29,905 nt of DNA, taken from NCBI RefSeq assembly GCF_000003605.2, contig NW_003155238.1, positions 638,375 to 668,279 on the forward strand, read 5' to 3'. Source of the stretch: Saccoglossus kowalevskii. Its lineage: Eukaryota; Hemichordata; Enteropneusta; Harrimaniidae. How positions within the stretch are numbered: position 1 is the first letter of the stretch; every line of letters starts with the position of its first letter. The notes beneath the pieces are model-generated. The model was not told the DNA's origin. It did not search any database and was given only the letters and a program-made list of their open reading frames with translations. A program made the position numbers and the translations under genes. This document shows, piece by piece, positions 20,009 to 29,461 of the stretch.

Positions 20009-21866
20009 ATAAGATGGACTTAGTAAGCCTAGATTACTACTATACAGTGCGCATGTCCGTGGCATAACCTTCAAGAAGTTTTCAGAAGAGATATTCTCTT
20101 TCATAGAGCAACATTTGCACTTTAGTGAGAACCTTGAGGTTTCTTTCCTGATTTTAATTTTTTGGGAGGCTTTGGAAACACTGTAACGTTTAATCATGTC
20201 AATTGAGACGCCTATACGCATATCGCCACATTTTCGGATCCGGTCAATAACGTTGTCATAGGTTACTAGTTATATATGGTAATCTGAAAACGTCGAGAAA
20301 GAAAAGCAGTTTTATAATTATCTTATTTTTCTGGTAGTCAATTATAAATAACTCCCCTAATTTCATTTTTAATCAGAGTTTTATACAACTTAAACCAAAG
20401 ATACGTTTCTCATCGATACTATTTAGTAAAGCCCCCACCCCAAAAAAACAAAAAAAAAAACAAAAAAAAACAACAAAACAACAACAATGTTTCCATAGTT
20501 AACCATGCAGGGAGAAATATTTATGAAACGAGGGAGAACTTTTGTGAAACAAGGGGGAACTCAAGGTTGTTTTCGTAAATTCTTGTTGTTCACATCACGC
20601 CACGCATCTCGAGTTACGGACGGATCACAATGCCACGACCCAACAATGGCTTATATGTTAATTATTAATTTGAATATTGTTTACGGACCTCGCGTTATCT
20701 TGTTTAACTAACTTAGGCGGCAAACAATAAATCATAAAGTAAAGCAGACGACGAACTGAAGCTGTTTTTATCGTGACGTTGGACGATGAAGAGAATGGAG
20801 TCAAACACGGGGTCAAAGTTCGTTTGACACAAACATGATCCCTGGTGTTCAATAGCTTGGTTGCATTCGGGGTCGTTAGCAGGGACGTTCGCCCGGATAA
20901 CGATGATTCTGAAATCCCACAGACACCAGTTACCATACAGTGTGGTTAGTCTAACTAGACTAAATTTATAATTATTATCGTGTCAATTTTGTTCAAACTC
21001 GTGATCATAAATTGTGCATCAAATTCTAAAGTGACAAAAGCTGTGACAAAAACTAAATATACATTTTATCTTATTTTTGAAAATAAACGCAGGAAAATGT
21101 TGACTATGTTATAACATTTAACCCTTTGAATATAATTTTACTCACTTAAGAGAGATCAAGCGATTTTCTGTAAATCATTAACTTTTGCGTTCGCGTTTAC
21201 ACTTACCTCAAATAAATCCACGATTTTAGTTACGTTCAGATTATCGACAAACTATTGCAACTCACAGTTCCCAATTACAGACCAAAACATCATAAAACAA
21301 ATCTGCCCAGTATATACGTACCGGTAACTTGGGACAATGAGACCAGAGGAACCAGGTACGCAGTGGTGTAGTCAATGGATGGTGTTTACTCGCCACAGAT
21401 GGGATGGCCCTCTAACACATGTATGTTGGACCCCCTAACTCGATCATATTTCGCAAAGTATGTTGTGTGCAACGCGATGTGCAGGAAAGTCTGTACAATT
21501 TATTTACTTGGCCGAATTTTGAAATCTACAAAACAGAAAATCAGGCCAGAATATGTGTTTATGTTATTCGGGCTGCCATAGGTCATTATTCACGCACATG
21601 AATTATTTACTCTGTGTGGCATAATTTAATACAACCTAAAACACGGTCTATTATACAACGATCGTTCGAAATAAACTCGGGGCAATTACGTCGAACATAC
21701 ATTGGACAAGGACGCATTAATCTATTTCAACATTCAAGCTTAGATTCAAGACAAGGCAATTAATCCTTGAGTCACTATTACGTAATGACTGTCATTTTGA
21801 TGTAGATTGCGATGTCTTCCAGTGTTATTTTTCCACACCATAAAAATTGATCGTGTTGTCAATAAG
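20009..21866. other. Upstream region of paralogue 3
   Basis: About 1.9 kb. It contains an A-rich simple-sequence stretch near 20440-20487 (AAAAACAAAAAAA type), a candidate 5' exon and promoter for paralogue 3 (21207-21316), and otherwise unassigned sequence. No coding gene is supported. Confidence 0.4.
21207..21316 (-). promoter_or_regulatory. Candidate promoter and 5' non-coding exon of paralogue 3
   Basis: On the minus strand TATATA (21311-21316) is followed about 104 bases later by TTTGAG|GTAAGTG, a consensus donor with last exon base 21207. Spliced to the acceptor at 19986 it would remove about 1.2 kb, similar to the intron proposed for paralogue 2. Inferred from motifs. Confidence 0.28.
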
Positions 21867-21937
21867 CTTTGAAGGTCAGCACGAGGTTAGTTAAAAACGA
21901 ACGATTTGGAAATATGAGCCACATCATTGTTGGCGCT
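21867..21937 (+). repeat. Inverted 70-bp repeat, left copy
   Basis: CTTTGAAGGTCAGCACGAGG through AACATCATTGTTGGCGCT-like sequence matches the reverse complement of 24811-24882 with about 90 % identity by eye. Key shared blocks are GAAGGTCAGCACGAGGTTAG, GATTTGGAAATATGAGCCA and TGGCGCT. The similarity fades outside both limits. Confidence 0.8.
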
Positions 21938-22159
21938 GTTCTTAAAATCTGGTGACACGAGTCTAGCATCTAAATGAATAAGACTAACATTACTGAACAT
22001 ATTTGACAATGCATTTAAAAAAATCAAATTTAGATCCACAAATGTATCTTGGCAAATTTGGCACAGAGCAACTATACAAAGTTAAACAGCGATATTTGAC
22101 TGTAAACAATATGATGGGCCTGCTGTTCAACCTTAAAATGTTAGTACTGTATGTATATC

Positions 22160-23545
22160 ACTCATGAGGCATACGAGTGTCATACACAATATGACCAGAA
22201 ACCAGTACCACCACATGAAGCATAGGAGGGTCAAATGCCAGGTGACCAGACACTATCACATGAAGAGTAGGAGGGTCATGCACCAGGTGACCAGACACCA
22301 CAACAGGATGTGTGGGAGGGTCACACACCAGGTAACCATATACCACACATAAAGCATGGGAGGGTCCTACAACAGGTGATCAGACACGATCACATGAAGA
22401 GTAAGAGGGTCATGCACCAGATGACCAGATACAACAAGATGCATGGGAGGGTCATATGCCAGATGACCAGATACCACCACAGGATGTGTGGGAGGGTCAC
22501 ACACCAGGTGACCAGATACAACAAGATGCATGGGAGGGTCACACACCAGGTGACCAGATACAACAAGATGCATGGGAGGGTCACACACCAGGTGACCAGA
22601 TACAACAAGATGCATGGGAGGGTCACACACCAGGTGACCAGATACCACCACATGAAGCATAGGAAGGTCGTACGCCAGGTGACCAGATACCACACATAAC
22701 GCAAAGGAGAGTCATACACCAGGTGACCAGATACCACCACATGAAGCATAGTAGAATCAGGTGACCAGATATGACAGGATGGTCACACACCAGGTGACCA
22801 GATGACACACATAAAGCATAGGAGGGTCACACACCAAGTGACCAGATACCACACATAAAGCATAGGAGGGTCACACACCAGGTGACCAGATACCACACAT
22901 AATGCATAGGAGGGTCACACACCAGGTGACCAGATACCACCACATGAAACAAAGGAGGGTCACACACCAGGTGACCAGACACCACAACAGGATGCATGGT
23001 AGGGTCACATACCAGGTGACCAGACACCACAACAGGATGCATGGTAGGGTCACATACCAGGTGACCAGACACCACAACAGGATGCATGGTAGGGTCACAT
23101 ACCAGGTGACCAGACACCACAACAGGATGCATGGTAGGGTCCTCTGCCAGGTGACCAGACACCACAACAGGATGCATGGTAGGGTCCTCCGCCAGGTGAC
23201 CAGACACCACAACAGGATGCATGGAAGGGTCCTCCGCCAGGTGACCAGACACCACAACAGGATGCATGGTAGGGTCACATACCAGGTGACCAGACACCAC
23301 AACAGGATGCATGGTAGGGTCACATACCAGGTGACCAGACACCACAACAGGATGCATGGTAGGGTCACATACCAGGTGACCAGACACCACAACAGGATGC
23401 ATGGTAGGGTCCTCTGCCAGGTGACCAGATACCACAACAGGACACATGGTAGGGTCCCTCCGCCAGGTGACCAGACACCACAACAGGATGCATGGTAGGG
23501 TCCTCCGCCAGGTGACCAGACACCACAACAGGATGCATGGTAGGC
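22160..23545. repeat. 42-45-bp minisatellite, about 31 units
   Basis: The shared core is CCAGGTGACCAGA(C/T)ACCAC followed by CAGGATGCATGG and AGGGTC. Units are 42 bp around 22490-22640 and 45 bp from about 22970. The left part is irregular, with units ending CACATGAAGCATAGGAGGGTC. Because the units are multiples of three and lack stops in several frames, long open frames appear on both strands (for example 22827-23558 minus and 22902-23498 plus). These are by-products: they are pure repeat, overlap each other and have no gene structure. Confidence 0.97.
23001..23540. repeat. 270-bp second-order repeat inside the minisatellite, two copies
   Basis: Units carry either AGGGTCACATACC or AGGGTCCTC(T/C)GCC. 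From 23001 the order is three of the first kind (23001, 23046, 23091) then three of the second (23136, 23181, 23226). The same six-unit order restarts at 23271 (23271, 23316, 23361, then 23406, 23451, 23497). The array therefore grew by copying six-unit blocks. Confidence 0.9.
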
Positions 23546-23600
23546 TACCTCTTACCATGAGTTGTTAGCCAGCAAAGGGCAATTGTCTGTAAATACAATG

Positions 23601-23811
23601 TACTGTAAAAGGGTTAATTATTCACTGGGTTTTAATTTTGCTTATTTCGCTGACTGAGAAATGCGCTAAATTAAAACCCAGTGAATATGTAAAATTTAGC
23701 ATAGAACACATTGTCTAAATGATAAAACAGTGAAATTAAAACCCACTGAATATGCCTGAAATGGTAAATCAACGAAATTTAAACCCAGTGAAAATTAGTC
23801 ATTTTACAGTA
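23601..23811. mobile_element. MITE-like element of 211 bp with TACTGTAAAA terminal inverted repeats
   Basis: TACTGTAAAA at 23601-23610 pairs perfectly with TTTTACAGTA at 23802-23811, and the similarity continues for about 35 bases (TTCACTGGGTTT against AAACCCAGTGAA). Inside, the word AAATTAAAACCCAGTGAAT or close variants occurs at 23668, 23732 and 23774, and inverted at 23620. A TA target-site duplication is possible. No protein is encoded. Confidence 0.65.
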
Positions 23812-24810
23812 GTATTATCCACCACAGCTAGTTAAGTTTATTTATCTTTCGTAGATAACGCTTTTATTGGCCTACTGGTTATGTAAATACAGTAATGACA
23901 ACTTCGTGGAAATTAAAAACTTTGATTTATATTTTAAAAAAAAAATATTTCATGATAAATAATATGATCTACTTGATTCTCTGCGATTTATAATCTATAC
24001 CTACAGTAGTATAGCCTGTTTTCAATCTTTGACTTATACATGTATAAGTATTCTATTGGAGATACAATGGAAGCTCTTAACTGGAAAACTACAATCTACA
24101 CATAAGGAATCAGAATGTTGCCGTTACATTTGTGCATTTTAAAATAGTTTGAAATTCTTTTGTTAGTTTTGACCCAAATGGATATCACTTCCCATTTGTC
24201 ACAGGTCTTCTATCAAAATTGTTGATCTACATTCACAGGTTTAGTCATGATTATTCGAATAACATCGCTTATTCATGTGACCTTATTATTTGACCATGAA
24301 CTTTCAAACGGGATACATCACCCATTAATTGAGAGAATATTTCATGATAACCTGTATATGGTCAATGTCAAAGTCAATGTCAAGTACATGGGGCTGACAC
24401 ACTTAGGGTTAATACATTTATCTATTGAAAATTGCAATCATATCATTGATCCATAGGTCAATGTCAGCATGTTTCTGCTTTATCAGCCAAATGAAATAGC
24501 TCTGCTACAGAAACATTGTGATAACCAAATCACATAATGCATGCCTATAAGACAAAATGTGGTTAACCACCCAACAAAAGTGTTTTGGTTTGGTAACAAA
24601 GTTACTCTTACAATGAAAAAAATTAATTTTGTAATATTACATTCAATAAAATTTATATAAAACATCTATATTTACAGATTTAACAACAAATATTGTTTCA
24701 CACTTTAAGAATTGATAAACTCACGATAACTAATAATGAGACTCATGACTACACATTTTAAGAGGGTAAATATTGATCTACTGAGAATATTATTCTGCTG
24801 TGTATTCAAA
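23812..24810. other. Unassigned sequence between the MITE and the right inverted 70-bp repeat
   Basis: About 1 kb, AT-rich. A 69-codon plus-strand frame at 24247-24456 contains a GTCAATGTCAAAGTCAATG simple repeat and has no recognised family. No gene is called. Confidence 0.4.
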
Positions 24811-24882
24811 AGCGCCAGCAATGATATGGCTCATATTTCCAAATCTTTTGTTTTTAACTAACCTCGTGCTGACCTTCAAAAT
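24811..24882 (-). repeat. Inverted 70-bp repeat, right copy
   Basis: Reverse complement of 21867-21937 with few mismatches. The two copies lie about 2.9 kb apart and enclose the minisatellite and the MITE. Confidence 0.8.
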
Positions 24883-25588
24883 TTTATTTTGAATTTCAAT
24901 CAAAATTAGAGCACATTATTATAGAATATTATAGAGAGCACTCTCAAAATACACTAACATGAGTCGCCATGGTTACCTTAAATCAGTACTTTCTTAATTC
25001 TTGAATATTTTTCCTATTGAAATTTATTGATTTTTATCCAAATTGACAGAATCTTCAACTGCCTACAAGTCCTAAACAAAATTTTCAAAAAAACAACGAA
25101 AATGTTGAGATTGGAGCTCAATTGAATGAACAGACACAAAGAAATGTACAACAGCTATGAATTACTGATGTTTACAGATACACAGACAAGAAATATTATT
25201 TACAACAGATATGTAAATGTAAACATGTGTAAACTACTATAATTTCATGAAAAAAAAACACTACAAATATATAATTTTTGTAGTTTTTAACTTGGCAAAA
25301 TATAATAATTGTTGTACTCATAAATATTTTCTCCTTTAATTAGTTAGTGTGCTATCTCTGGGAAATAATATACATACAGACAGAAACACATTTAGCTGTG
25401 TTCTGCTAATTAAGGTTGAAAATAACTCCAGATTATGTTTGTTTGTTTGTTTGTTTGTTTGTATGGAACTAAAGTTATAGGCCCATGTTCTGACACATCT
25501 GTGTCTGGTGGGGCTAAAAACCTGTTGTAGTTGTTTGTGGTTGTGGTTTTGATGTGGGTATTAGTCACAACTTGCTTTCCATCTGGCG
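24883..25588. other. Region 3' of NAXD, including its presumed 3' untranslated region
   Basis: This AT-rich stretch contains a (TTTG)n run at about 25437-25461. On the minus strand ATTAAA at about 25334-25339 lies roughly 250 bases past the NAXD stop codon and is a possible poly(A) signal. No other gene is seen. Confidence 0.4.
25437..25461. repeat. (TTTG)n microsatellite
   Basis: About six TTTG tetranucleotides in a row, on the 3' side of NAXD. Confidence 0.95.
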
Positions 25589-25738
25589 TCATTCGTAAAG
25601 ATATACAAATGCTCTATGAAGTTCAGCCATCATATCAGTAGTTGTCATCTGCCTACCCATTTGTGCAAATGCTTGTTTTGCACACTGTCTTGTCAGCAAA
25701 CATGCCCCATATGCAGCACATATATTAGGACCATACGT
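25589..25738 (-). CDS. NAXD: NAXD terminal exon
   Basis: The acceptor CAATGCTACAG precedes ACG at 25738. The exon codes for 49 residues and a stop: [18 protein letters not shown], then [15 protein letters not shown], ending VYLYE. An alternative AG a few bases upstream would break the frame. Confidence 0.92.
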   Translation of the reverse strand, partial: TYGPNICAAYGACLLTRQCAKQAFAQMGRQMTTTDMMAELHRAFVYLYE

Positions 25739-28700
25739 CTGTAGCATTGTGCTGCGAATATTAAGTAAATATAAATATAAATACATACAGTAAAAAAAAT
25801 TTCATTATATAAATCCTACCATATATATGTACTGGGGTAAAGTAAAGTAAAGATTGTCCTTTTATTGTTACAGTAATTCAAGTGTCACTGGCTTGAAATT
25901 GCACATTATTATACATCCAAAACCGAAAACAATAGAATTCACATGTCCTTAAAAGTCATGAGTGCTACAGAGATATTTTTTATTGGGAAAATGTGCATCA
26001 CATTTACGTCACATTTTCTTTGTTTCATCAGATGCAGCAAACAATGTAGCACACAACTGAAATATAGTCACATCACTGAACACAAACAATGGCATAGGCA
26101 TGAATACTTTTCAAAAAATTCAAAGTACTCAATATCTTTGATATGTACAAATACGAACTTGCTACTAAATATGTAAATGATTCCCTACCCCCAGTCTTCC
26201 ATGATATATTTACCAAGCACTCACAGTGTCATTTATATGACACAAGAAATAAAAATAAATTTAAACTTCCTAAACTGAGCAAAATGTATATTATTCTCAG
26301 GTCCACAACTTTGGAATGAAATTGAGAACACAGTGAAAGACCTGCGCAGTGTTGAGAGATTTAAAGCTGCATTTAAAACATAACTGTTAAACCAATACTC
26401 TTAAATCAATGAATTGATTCATACTGTTAGAATATAGATTTTGTTATTCAGGACTATTAGTTTTGTATTACTTTATTTTCACAGGGGAATCTAGTTGACA
26501 GGGGCAATGTTGCTCTTTTTGATTTCCCCCACTCTGTATTTAGTTTGTTAAACTCATGTAAAGATGTATTATTTATTGTATTATTACGAGTGGAAGTAAA
26601 TTACTTTACTTTAATTTGCTGGCCTTTCATGCTGTTATATTCAAAAGTTTTACAATAATAAGAATATCATTAGAATATACCGCAAAGTAAACACTCAGGC
26701 AGTTACAGGATTGCATCAACCTAGGCATTGGTCAATATGATTATCAAACTAGAACTGCCTTTCAGTTTATCTAAAATGTTGATTGAATGTTGATGGCCTT
26801 AGTTTAATTGTTGTCCTGTCTTTGCAAAGACGTTTCATATTAGATGATCTCATTAGTGATAAGAATCAGCCTTACTTTTGAACTTGAGATTCCTTGGAAA
26901 ATACCATATTTGCCCAGCATGTAAAGGTTCCCATGGTTCCTGACAGAATATCGCCCTGACCACCGCATCGCCGTGGACTTCCCTCACCACAACACACTAG
27001 TACTGTTAACGTAAAGATAAACAATGATTTGTAAACACGGAAGCAATATGATTGAAAGCTGGTTTTGAAATAGTTTAGAATATTTCCTATTCAAGCTGGT
27101 CAGTTCTTTATAGAGTTTTCGCGATCAGACAAAAAAGTAACTATTACACATAAATGAATAACAAAATGGTAATACTTAAAAATAAACAAAATTAAAGCTG
27201 TGAGTGATCAATTATAATGAGAACAAGACTGCAGTCAACTCACAGGTTTTGAAAATGTTTGTTACATTTGATTTCGAGGTAAAGTCGCTGCTATGATAAT
27301 ATGATGAGCAAAATACTGAATTTTGCACCATGTAAGTGAACCAATTTATTTCTAATCTAATCATAGAAGCTACAAGTCAAACTTCACCAATGTGGTAAAC
27401 AAATCATTAAAAGTTGGAATTTTTTGCCCGCGCTTTTATATATCATTGTGGTCAAACAAGAGGACTAATGCAAATTTTTTAATTTTTTGCATGAGGGCTG
27501 TGGTCATAGATGATTACAAACCAGAATTCCAACCAGGTATTATCCCAGACCATCTATTAAGTAAGTTTCCTTTAAATATGTTTTCGATATATGTGTGGAA
27601 CATATATCAGGTTTGCAGGTTTTCCAAAAGCATCTATGTACATTGAAACTTGATGAGTGGCCGGGACTTGCTGAATCAGTAGACAGAGCAAATATTGCAT
27701 CTTATTCTTTTTCATAAAGTCCTTGCATACCTGTCATTTATATGGATGCCAGTAACTTGATGTTCTAACACTTACTTTTATTGCCATCTGCAATGATGTC
27801 ATTCAGACCTTTCCTAACAATTGTAACATTTCCTAGAGCACGTGCCAACACCATGACATCGTGAATTGGCTCATCTGGATTAGGATCCTCCCCGACCTGG
27901 AAAAATAAAACTTTGATTGGTGCATAAACATACTATTCAAGCACTGCTTAATATTGTAGCAGTGGACAATACGAACATGGGTCTTTAAGAAGGAAAGTTA
28001 CGTACAGTGGACATTAAATTTAGAATCTCTTAAACTGGGAGTCAGTGACGTTTACAAAATTCTATAAACCAGCAAATCATGAATATGAACAATCCAGTGA
28101 CAACCCAAAATAAAACTCATAAATCATCGCCTAATGGCGATAAACAACACTACTTACCACATTTTGGAAAAGATGTTTGAATTCTACCACGTTTGGTGTT
28201 AAGATGGCCTTGTTATAATTTTTAATCATATCAGGATCTTGGGATACAAAGAATACACCATCCTATGGAAAAAACATAGTGGAACTATTGCCCTTGTAGA
28301 CTATAAATTACAATACACGATTCTAACTTGATGGAAATCTCATTATTTTAGTTATTGATTGGTGAGCATATACCACATGCATCTGACTTAGCACCATTGC
28401 TCAACTAAGTGCCCATTCTTTTAAAAATTACGCAAATTTGTTTGTCTAGTTGGACGAGTATAATAAGTATGTACTATTAATCCCACATGGTAAGGGATCA
28501 CCAATGTATCACGTACATACTTACTGCATCAATCACTAATGGCATATCAAGATCTCTGCATTTATTAATTATGCTCTGAAAAAAGAAATAAATGAAATTA
28601 TTAATAGTTATTATGCAGTGTATTCCCATCATTTTGTAGTCTTCAGCCTACCTTAGTAGGAAATGCAAATAAGAAAAAAAATTAAGCAATATTTCCAACA

Positions 28701-29002
28701 TAGAAAATGTGTAAAAAAAAAACAATGCAAATATTCTCCGCTATTTTTCTTCACCTTGACCAGTGTAAAGATGTCTTATAATAATAAGTTTATTATGATA
28801 TGACATAATTTTGAGAATTAGGCAGAACAGAATAAAACTGTTTGTTTGTTTGTTGTTTATTTGTTTACTTTTACCAATAGTTGCAATCATTACCTTGATT
28901 GTTGGTAACAATGAGTCATCTCTTCCAAGTCCTGGACCAATAATTGTAGCATGGAATTTATTCAACATACTAGTAATCTGTTCTAAGCCATTACTAGTAT
29001 TA
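25589..29002 (-). CDS. NAXD: ATP-dependent NAD(P)H-hydrate dehydratase, C-terminal part in six exons (5' end outside window)
   Basis: The enzyme removes water from S-NADHX and S-NADPHX using ATP, repairing damaged cofactor together with the epimerase NAXE; in animals it is cytosolic and mitochondrial. I spliced six exons by hand: 28894-29002, 28525-28575, 28158-28262, 27776-27896, 26905-27002 and 25589-25738. All have AG/GT borders and consistent phases (2,0,0,0,1,0). They encode about 210 residues in family order: GPGLGRDDS, then PLVIDADGV across a junction, [32 protein letters not shown] (ATP-binding loop with the catalytic Asp), and the end [11 protein letters not shown]...TTTDMMAEL. These fit the YjeF C-terminal, ribokinase-like domain of animal NAXD. 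The N-terminal part, with mitochondrial signal and first glycine-rich motif, is missing from the window and presumably upstream. No frame damage is seen. Confidence 0.93.
26104..26620 (+). pseudogene. Decayed 3' end of a LINE (C-terminal part of ORF2 plus 3' tail)
   Basis: From 26104 the plus strand reads [33 protein letters not shown] and [14 protein letters not shown], then shifts frame to [21 protein letters not shown] and FKAAFKT, stop. The H-x-Y-x-TR block followed by G-P-x-LWN is the usual C-terminal end of CR1/Jockey-type LINE polyproteins. A 3' tail ending TTACTTTACTTTAA near 26620 follows. The frameshift and missing upstream part show it is dead. It sits in the last intron of NAXD, antisense to that gene. 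Confidence 0.8.
26905..27002 (-). CDS. NAXD: NAXD exon of 98 bases carrying the catalytic loop
   Basis: Acceptor TTACGTTAACAG completes the split codon as ATA (Ile). It encodes [21 protein letters not shown] and [11 protein letters not shown]. The donor ATG|GTATTT is weaker than the others but keeps phase 0 into the last exon. Confidence 0.9.
27776..27896 (-). CDS. NAXD: NAXD exon of 121 bases
   Basis: Acceptor TTTTATTTTTCCAG, donor AAAA|GTAAGT, leaving one base of a split codon. It encodes [10 protein letters not shown]...[11 protein letters not shown]...IIADGNK. Confidence 0.92.
28158..28262 (-). CDS. NAXD: NAXD exon of 105 bases
   Basis: Acceptor TTTTTTCCATAG, donor GTG|GTAAGT. It encodes [10 protein letters not shown] and [15 protein letters not shown]; the LTPN.xEF motif is typical of the family. 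Confidence 0.92.
28525..28575 (-). CDS. NAXD: NAXD exon of 51 bases
   Basis: Acceptor TTCTTTTTTCAG, donor GCA|GTAAGT. It encodes [17 protein letters not shown], whose VIDA is the strand leading into the conserved VIDADG. Confidence 0.9.
28894..29002 (-). CDS. NAXD: NAXD exon (first one inside the window)
   Basis: The acceptor TTTTATTTAG precedes base 29002; the donor AAG|GTAATG follows 28894. The exon starts with the third base of a codon. It encodes [19 protein letters not shown] and LLPTIK, the glycine-rich substrate and ATP loop region. Confidence 0.88.
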
Positions 29003-29399
29003 CTAAATAAAACAAAGCATATACAAAGTCTGGTGAGAATTTGAAAGGGTGCAGTTCCAAGGAATCATACCAAAACAGTCAATTAAGCAATAACCCTGAT
29101 ATACCACAAGATACCATATACTACAAGATATTGAAAAATTCATGACATACATGCAGGAACCATAGGTGAGTAGATATGTGAAGTGAATTGTGCAATACAA
29201 AGTAGTAGTATATTATCATAATAAACCTATTTTTAGAAAATATCAGTTACCTAAAGAGCATTTTATGCACCACTACATTACACAGGCTTAGTGAACTTGT
29301 TGACAGCATTGATGCTCATTAGAGCAAACCAGTGTAGATGACTGACTATTATTGGCGATCCGCTCCGCTAGGATTGCCCTTATAATCACTTTTGTCGTT

Positions 29400-29428
29400 T
29401 TGTGTGTGTGTGTGTGTCTGTGTGTGTA
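29400..29428. repeat. (GT)n microsatellite
   Basis: A GTGTGTGT run with one TCT interruption, immediately left of the degenerate repeat at the window edge and probably part of it. Confidence 0.9.
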
Positions 29429-29461
29429 CATTTCCAGTGTTCCAGTGTTCACGTATTATTT

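Noticed and set aside
20658-20936. 92-codon minus-strand frame in the upstream region of paralogue 3
   Set aside because: No recognised family. The slightly higher GC is not enough to call a gene.
22827-23558. Long minus-strand open frame (243 codons) and plus-strand frames in the same place
   Set aside because: They are the 45-bp minisatellite read through. Units are multiples of three without stops, several frames on both strands are open at once, and there is no signal, domain or gene structure.
28741-28893. Extension of the NAXD exon open frame past IK into [11 protein letters not shown] and beyond
   Set aside because: It reads into the intron after the donor GTAATG. The family continues with the exon at 28525-28575 instead. 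The HLYTGQGEE at its end is a chance resemblance to the GGQGD loop.
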